A DNA stretch of 64,000 nucleotides from Saprolegnia diclina VS20 (taxonomy: Eukaryota > Oomycota > Saprolegniomycetes > Saprolegniales > Saprolegniaceae), in NCBI RefSeq assembly GCF_000281045.1, contig NW_008246068.1, positions 858,707 to 922,706 on the forward strand. The letters are read 5' to 3'. Shown here in pieces: positions 57,127 through 64,000 of this stretch. The stretch's first letter is position 1. Each line of letters starts with the position of its first letter. The notes under the pieces are model-generated. The model ran no database searches. It saw nothing but the letters and a program-made list of their open reading frames with translations, and was not told the origin of the DNA. The position numbers were made by a program, and so were the translations under genes.

Positions 57127-60100
57127 ATGAGCCGCCACCACGTGCGCACGTTGCTGTGGAAGAACGCGCTGCTCAAGAAGCGCCACCCGATCCGCCTCGG
57201 CTTTGAGCTCGTGCTGCCGGTCGTCTTCATCGTGATCCTTGGCATCTTGAAGGGGCAGGCCGCCGACATCACCGTCCCGAGCGGCTGGTCGGACAACATG
57301 GAGTCGACGTTCTCGTCGTCGGCCTCTATCGCGCCAACGTACTCGGTCTACCAAGGCTACCCGGCCACGTCGCCGGCGCCAGCCAAGTTTGCTGCCACCG
57401 AGGCTACCATCTCGGGCCTACTACTGCGGCTGAGCACCATGTCGCTGGCCGAGGGCCGGCGCCTCGACGACCTCTCAGCCACGGACCGCCAGCGCTGCTC
57501 GTCGCTCTTTCTCTTCAATGGCGCCATCAATATTGATCCTACGTCGCCGTACGCTGTGCCCACGGCCTGCGCCGGCAAGGTCGTGCCGTACAAGCTCGCG
57601 ATTGTGCCCGACACGGCGTACACGCGGGCGTACTTTGCCGCTGCCGTCAACGCATGGTACCCGCGCGTGCCGCTGACCAATGCCTCGAGCGGCCTCGTCA
57701 TCCCGAGCTTCGTCGACGCCCTCGCCTTTTACCATGACGAAGCAGCGCTTGAAAACTACGTCTCGGGTACACACCACTCTGCAATCCCCACCTCATGTAC
57801 ACGACTGTGTAGGCGGCTCGTACGGCCAAGATCTGAGCCATCCCAAGATATACGCGGCCATTGTCTTTGACGTTGCGACGCCGCGCCTCGGGACGGCCGG
57901 TGCGCTTTCCTACACCTTGCGCTTCAACGCGACGTCGGGCGATGCGCCGTCGACGGCCGGCGCCGGCGTCGATCCCAACCAAAAAGCGTTGGCTGCCACA
58001 CCGTACCAGCGGTACCCTACCCCTACCCTAGCCCTACTTGAATCGTATGTGTTTAGGTACGCGCGCAACGGGTTCCTCGCGCTGCAGACGCTTCTGACGC
58101 GCTTTGCAGCGTGCGTGCCATCGTGGAACGGGTCGGCCCCGGGCGCCTGCACCGTGGCAGGGAGTACGTCTGTTCAAAGCGACCTCCTCGACGACCGCTT
58201 CATGGTGCAAGTCCAGAACGACGATGCGCTGCTTGCCGCTGTCGCAGCCTTCAACAAAGCGTCGGGCGCGTCGCTCACGTTGCGCGAGCTCTCATTCGAG
58301 GCGCGGCGCCTGCTGCTCGTGCCATTGCGCCAGGCGCCGCAGCCGTACTTTGGCGGTCTCGTGCTGCCGCTTCCGATATCGGCGTACACGGCGTCGCCCT
58401 TCTTTGCGACGGCCGGCGACTTTTTCTCGTTTGTGTTTGTGGTCTCGTACGTCCAGCTCGTGACGGGGCTCTTGGTCGCGCTCGTCAAGGAGAAGGAAAC
58501 CAGAGCCCGCGAGATGATGAAGGTGCTCGGTGTCACCGACGGTGCGATCGTCGGGTCGTGGATGCTCACGTACGGGATCGTTGTCCTCGTCGTTGCCGCG
58601 CTGCAGACGATTGCATCGAGCCAACTGCTCTTCCCCCACACGTCGCCACTGCTCTTGTACCTCTTTTTCGCGCTCTTTGGCTTCGCCGTCGTCGCGTTTG
58701 GCTTCTTCATGAGCACGTTTTTTTCGAGGCCGCGCACCGGCGCCTTCCTCGGGCTCGTGGTGTTCCTCCTCCTCTTCCTGCTTGGCCAAGCCTTCTCCAC
58801 ATCGGCGTCCGAAGGCGCAAAGGCGCTCGGGTGCCTCGCACCGCCGGTCGCCATGTCGTTTGGCATCTCGGCGCTGGCCCGCGCCGAGGTCAACGGCGGC
58901 GGCATCACATGGCACTCGGCGCATCTCCTCGACAGCCACAACATTCGCTTCGACACGGCGCTGTACATGCTCGCACTTGACACGCTCCTCTTGACGCTTG
59001 TCGGGTTCTACTTTGAAAAGGTCATTCCCAAGGATTACGGCGTGCCCGAACACTGGACGTTCCCGCTGCAATGGCTCTACCGATCCCGCGGGGTCTCTTC
59101 CTCAGCGACATCGCGAATGTCGGCACGGCTCTTGGCACAACACGAGCCGCCACCACACCCGTATGTCGAAGCTGTCACGGACGACCTCAAACAGCAAGAG
59201 CGGACCGGCGACGCGCTGCAGATCCAGTGCCTTCGCAAGGCATTTCTCGGTGACGACAAGATCGAAAAGGTGGCGGTCCACGGCCTCCAGCTCACCTTGT
59301 ACAAGAACCAAATCACGTGTCTCCTCGGGCACAACGGCGCGGGCAAAACCACATTGCTCTCGATGCTCACGGGCATGCTGCCGCCGACCAGCGGTGACGC
59401 GACGCTGCTGCGCGGTCTCTCGCTGCGAAGCGACATGCATGCCATCCGCCAATCGATTGGCATGTGCCCGCAGCACGATGTCCTCTACGACGAGCTCAGC
59501 GTCTACGAGCACCTAGCGTTTTACGGCCGGATCAAGGGCTGCGACGAAGCCGAGCTCGACCAGAAGCTCCGGGCCGTTGGCTTGACTGAGAAGCGCCACA
59601 CACCGAGCAAGGCCCTTTCGGGGGGCATGAAGCGCAAGCTCTCGCTCGCGATTGCCTTCCTCGGCGACAGCCAGATTGTGTTTTTGGACGAGCCGACGTC
59701 CGGCATGGACCCGTACAGTCGTCGGCATATGTGGTACACTTGACTTGCTATCTCGATGCATTGAAAGATTGATACTCATGGTGCCTGTGCAGGGAAACCG
59801 TGCTCAGCCACCGGCAACACCGCATCATTGTGCTCACGACGCATTCGATGGACGAAGCCGACATCCTCGGCGACCGCATCGCGATCCTTGCCGACGGGGA
59901 ACTGCGCTGCGCTGGGTCGTCCTTGTACCTCAAGCAAACGTTTGGGGCCGGCTACAACCTCTCGCTCGTCACGACGACCAGCGACCACTTGGCCGACCTC
60001 TCGTCGCTCGTCGTGTCGTTTGTTTCTTCGGCAGCCCTCGGCGCGCACGTCGGCACGGACGTCACGTATCAGCTACCGCTCGAGAGCGCACCGAGGTTCC

Positions 60101-63100
60101 CCGAGCTCTTTGCCGCGCTCGACGCCCAACGCACGCAGCTCGGCGTCGAGTCCTACGGCATCTCGGTCACGACGCTCGAGCAGGTGTTTTTGACCGTCGC
60201 CGAGGCGCCCAGCACCGACGGTGACGACGGTGACGTCACCCGCAGTCAGCCCAGTGACCTGTCGCCCACCGTCGACACGTCGTCCGTCTTTCGAATCCTC
60301 GAGGCCGCCCCAATGTCCAAGGCCGCTCGGTTTCTTGCGCACTTTCAAGCACTGTGGCGCAAGCGCTACTTGTGCGCCAAGCGCGACCGCAAGATTGTGA
60401 CGTTTTCGACGCTGTGGCCGGCCGTCTACATTGCGATCGGGATGCTGCTCCTCACGACGAGCGCGACCCGGAAGAACGATCCGCCGATCGAGATGTCGAC
60501 GCGCGCGTTGCCGCTCGGCGCCGAGACGCCACTGCCGTGGACGTGTCTCGACGGGTCGGACGCGTGGTGCGACGGCGTCACACGCAGTATCCGCGCGGCC
60601 GCCGCGTCCTCTTTGCCGCTCATCACGTACCCGACTTCAACGCCGACGGTCTTTGATGTCCCGTACACGATCAACGCCAGCGATACGAGTGGGTACTGCC
60701 TCAGCATGGCGCAGACGTCGCTGCCTGCGGTGCTGCCCACCGCATTTGGCCGTGTGCTTCTCTTTACATCGGCGTCGAGCCAAGTGGTCGGGTACGCGCT
60801 CTTGAGCAACACGACTGCGACGCACGCGCCGAGCATCTACAAGGCCGCCGTTGATGATGCGCTTGTCCGGTGGGTCACACAGACACCGACGGCCACGGTG
60901 GTTGTCATGAGCCATCCGCTGCCGCTCACACAAGCCAGCAAACTGCTCTCGACGACGATCCTCTCGTTCACGGCCACGTCATTCATCGTGGTGGCGATGG
61001 CCTACTTTTCAGCGTCGATCGTGCCCTTCCTCGTCCAGGAGCGACATGTGAGCACGAACGTCAAGCACCAGCAGCTGCTCGCGGGCGTGAGCATTCCGGC
61101 GTTCTGGCTGGCCAACCTCGCGTGGGACTGCACCTTGTACTTGGTCCCCGCGGCGCTGGCGCTCGGAGCGATCCAGATATTTGATATCACGCCGTACACG
61201 GGCGTCGACTGCGCGACGTGCGCCACGAACGCGTTCGCAGTTGTCGTTGCTCTCTTTGTCCTCGCCGGCGTCGCCGTCGTCGGCTTTAGCTACTGCGCAT
61301 CGTTCCTGTGCAAGGAGCCGGCCGAAGCACAAGGCTACATTATCAACTGCAACATCTACCTCGGCGTGTACCTCATGCTTGTCTCGACGATCCTCGGGCT
61401 CGTCCCGTCCACCGAGTCGCTCAACGACGTACGTTCATCTCTGATGTTATGATCCGGAGGGTTCGCTGGGTTGAGTGCGGTTGTAGACGCTGGTGTTTGT
61501 GTTCCGCCTCTCGCCCCTCTTCTGCCTCGGCAATGGTCTCTACAGCCTCAGCCTTCGCGCGATCATCGGTCCGACGTCCGGCACCGTGTCGTCGTCGGCA
61601 TTTTCGACCGAGAATGCTGGCTGGAGCATTGTCTACTTGGCCATCGAAGCCATTCTGTACCCAAGCCTCGCCATTGCTATCGACTACCTCCTCTGCTTTC
61701 CGTCGATCGCGGCCTCGTGGCGCCGCCGGACCACGCGCGTCAGTGACGAGCACGACCCAAGCACAATCGACCACGACGTCGATGTTGAAGCCGCACGGGT
61801 GCGCGCTGGCAACCATGACGACGCTGTTGTCATGACGTCGCTGCGCAAGACGTACCCCGACGGCAAAGTGGCCGTCGCCGACCTCTCCTTGGGTTTGGGC
61901 CGTGGCGAGTGCTTTGGTTTCCTCGGGGTATGTGCTCTTGCTTGTCGATATTTGCCGAATGCATATGTGAATGCGCGTAGATCAACGGCGCGGGCAAGAC
62001 GACAACGATGAAGATGCTCACGGGCGACATCCTGCCAACGTCGGGTGCGGCAACCCTCGGCGGCCACGACCTCCTGTCGCAGCCGCTCGCCGTGCGCCGG
62101 CTCATTGGCTACTGCCCGCAGTTTGACGCCCTCTTTGACTTGCTCAGCGTCCGCGAACACCTCGAGCTCTTTGCTGTGCTCAAGGGCGTGCCAGGTCCCT
62201 TGGTCAAGGCCGTGGTCACCGAGAAGCTCTCGCAGTTGCACCTCGAGCCGTTCGCTACGAAACTCGCCAAGACGCTCAGCGGCGGCAACAAGCGCAAGCT
62301 CTCAGTAGCGATCGCTCTCATTGGCGCGCCGCCGCTGCTCTTCTTGGACGAGCCATCGACGGGCGTCGACCCGGTCTCACGCCGGTACGATGCAGCACAT
62401 GTACATAGGGCAACTAACTCATCTTTTGTCGCATTAGGTTTCTCTGGAACGTGCTCGCCGACCTCTCGACCAAGCGCAAGGCGGCCACGATCTTCTTGAC
62501 GACCCACAGCATGGAAGAGTGCGAAGCGCTGTGCACGCGCGTGGGCATCATGGTCGGCGGCCGGCTTCGCTGCCTTGGCAGCATCCAGCACCTCAAGTCG
62601 CGCTTTGGCGACGGCTTGCTTCTCCATCTCAAGCTCAAGCCTGTGGCTACAATGGTGGACGACGCGACCGAAACGGCGATGGATCGGGAGGCAGTGGCGA
62701 CGTACTGCACGGCCCATGGCCGGCCCGACCGCGTGCACTTGATCCGAGACGACCATCCGACAGGGTATACGCTGGCCGACAGTCTCGCTCGCGACGGCAG
62801 CGTCTTCTTGCACGACGTCAGTGCTTGGTGGCGTCGGGAGGACCGGTACGACGCTTGCATTAGCGCGCTGCAGGCGTCGCTGGGCGAGACCAACGTCTCG
62901 GTTGTCGAGCGCCACTTGGACGTTTGCCGCCTCAAGATCATTGGCGACAACATGTCGCTGGGCCGTATCTTTGGGCTCATTGAAGAGAAGAAGGCGGCGC
63001 TGCATATCCGAGAGTACACCGTGTCGCAGACGACGCTCGAGCAAATCTTCAACAGCTTTGCCAGCGCCCAAGTCGACGAGGTCCGCGTTGCCCGTGGCGT

Positions 63101-63110
63101 CGCCGCATAA
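57127..63110 (+). CDS. full-length ABCA-subfamily ABC transporter
   Basis: Seven exons (57127-57766, 57813-58011, 58057-59733, 59793-61428, 61487-61927, 61981-62384, 62438-63110; introns 45-59 nt) give 1,889 residues, the usual size for ABCA. Order: cytosolic start with [16 protein letters not shown]1, large extracellular loop, TM cluster, NBD1 (Walker [10 protein letters not shown] near 704, signature [12 protein letters not shown], Walker [11 protein letters not shown]), second TM half with its own loop, NBD2 ([10 protein letters not shown] near 1532, [22 protein letters not shown]) and the TTLEQIF tail motif typical of ABCA. These proteins move lipids across membranes. The 45-nt intron 58012-58056 has no stop and keeps frame; it is called an intron because removal gives a smooth PYQRYARNGF join. 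Confidence 0.93.
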
Positions 63111-63345
63111 ATCAACGACATTTTACATTATGTCTTGGGCCATACTCATATAGGTAGAAAGTGCAGCACACGAGCCAGAACGTGAGCCGTTGGACCGCCC
63201 ACGAGACGAATGAGCTGCTCGCAGCGGGTGGCTTTTCTTGATAGACAACGCTTCTCTACGTCGAGATGCTGCAAGCATTGCATGTGCATAGGCACTCTGT
63301 GGTTGCATAAGTGTTGTTGCAAACCTCTGCGATCATGAAGACTCG

Positions 63346-63850
63346 AAGACATTTGGCTCAAAAGCTTTTATTGGTGTTGTTATCGTAAGAGTACCAAGGT
63401 AAACCTTGATATAGAGAGTGAGCAAGCAACCCGTCGACGTAGATGTTTTCGGGCTCGATGTCGCGGTGCATGACGCCAGCAGCGTGGAGCGCACCGAGGT
63501 TGGCCGCGATCTGCCCCGTGAACTTCCGGATCGTCCGGCTCGGCAGCGGCTTGTTGACTTCGTTGTAGTCGAACAAGTCGCCGTGGTAACAGTACTCTGT
63601 TGCCAAGAGAAGGTACGAGACCGTGAAATGGCACCCGTGAATCCTTGTGATATTAGGATGGCGCACGTGGTGCGGGACTTCAATCTCCCGCCGGGCGCTC
63701 ACGTCGATGTGCGCAAGCCGCAAGGCTTTGAGAGCCACCACGTGGCCGGTGGCGATATGGCGGGCTTCTTGTGGTCGCCCTTGCGCCGCGTCGGCGACTT
63801 GCCCGAGGCCCAGCTTGGCGGTGGTTCGCGCAGGCGGGCGACAAGCTCCG
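63346..63850 (-). pseudogene. truncated serine/threonine protein kinase (Aurora-like N-lobe)
   Basis: The minus frame encodes VVALKALRL (ATP-binding Lys), RREIEV (helix C Glu), HPNITRIHG, an LLLATEYCYHGDLFDY hinge, and HRDIEPENI in place of HRDLKPEN, so the catalytic-loop lysine is glutamate. The frame stops about 25 residues later at 63358 with no DFG, activation loop or C-lobe. Upstream, the glycine-rich loop is not intact: sequence such as LGLGQVADAAQ is split between frames, and a possible intron (GTAAGT...TGTAG around 63860-63910) leads towards the window edge. Either a decayed kinase copy or a misassembled or mis-spliced gene. The spacing RREIEV..HPNI resembles Aurora/PLK-type kinases. 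Confidence 0.6.
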
Positions 63851-64000
63851 CCACCTACAGTGCACTACATTGTAGTACCATGCCCACCAGTGGTCGCATG
63901 GAGACTTACGTGGTTGTCGTGGCGAGCAGCAGGTGACGCTGGCGCGTGTTGAGGAGCGACTCCTTTCGCAGAAAGGCGCACTGCGTCGAGGGCTTGGCGT

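Noticed and set aside
58012-58056. Telomere-like CCCTACCCCTACCCTA string
   Set aside because: Short and imperfect, and lies within an intron's pyrimidine-rich part; not evidence of an interstitial telomere.
1-64000. CRISPR arrays, insertion sequences or bacterial operons
   Set aside because: No spaced direct repeats and no transposase were recognised. Genes have introns and are individually promoted on both strands.

Overview
The window is nuclear DNA of a eukaryote and most resembles a saprolegnialean oomycete (Achlya, Thraustotheca or Aphanomyces-like). The sequence is GC-rich and compact. Genes are split by very short introns, mostly 40-59 nt, that usually begin GTAC/GTAT/GTGC and end in CTAG or TAG. 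Several genes carry a TCACTTTTnCAATTTGCC-like element just before the ATG, as in the known oomycete initiator plus flanking promoter region. Gene content also fits: multi-Kazal secreted inhibitors, a START plus zinc-finger protein, an ankyrin protein and a DUF6604-like protein. The genus is an inference.

Region by region: 1-24190 (minus) is one giant gene, reconstructed here as nine exons and cut by the window start. It encodes more than 7,900 residues: a signal peptide, repeated N-terminal beta-rich domains, about 66 IPT/TIG modules (62 in one 18-kb exon), a cysteine-rich GCC2/GCC3-type region and the start of a multi-pass membrane domain. Head to head with it, across 340 bp, is a SPEF1/CLAMP-like microtubule protein (24531-25440). 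Then come a three-exon gene fusing a fold-type I PLP enzyme to a degenerate decarboxylase-like barrel (25961-29528), a GT8 glycosyltransferase, a five-domain Kazal inhibitor (minus), a DOT1-like methyltransferase, MsrB, a DHHC palmitoyltransferase (minus), a secreted 5'-nucleotidase and a START/zinc-finger protein.

At 42263-45615 two nearly identical four-domain Kazal genes lie in inverted arms that meet at a 655-bp run of N. This is either a real palindrome or a haplotype-join artefact. After it: an armadillo-like protein (minus), a DUF6604-like gene with an in-frame TGA (minus), a VC0807-like membrane protein (minus), a METTL13-like methyltransferase, an 11-repeat ankyrin protein (minus), a full-length ABCA transporter in seven exons (57127-63110) and a broken protein kinase (minus) at the right edge.

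There is no operon logic. The clearest themes are cell-surface and secreted proteins (giant glycoprotein, Kazal inhibitors, nucleotidase, ABCA) and possible flagellar function (the SPEF1-like gene sharing a promoter region with the giant gene). No tRNA, rRNA, CRISPR array or intact mobile element was recognised. Exon boundaries come from reading-frame continuity and splice consensus, not from transcripts.
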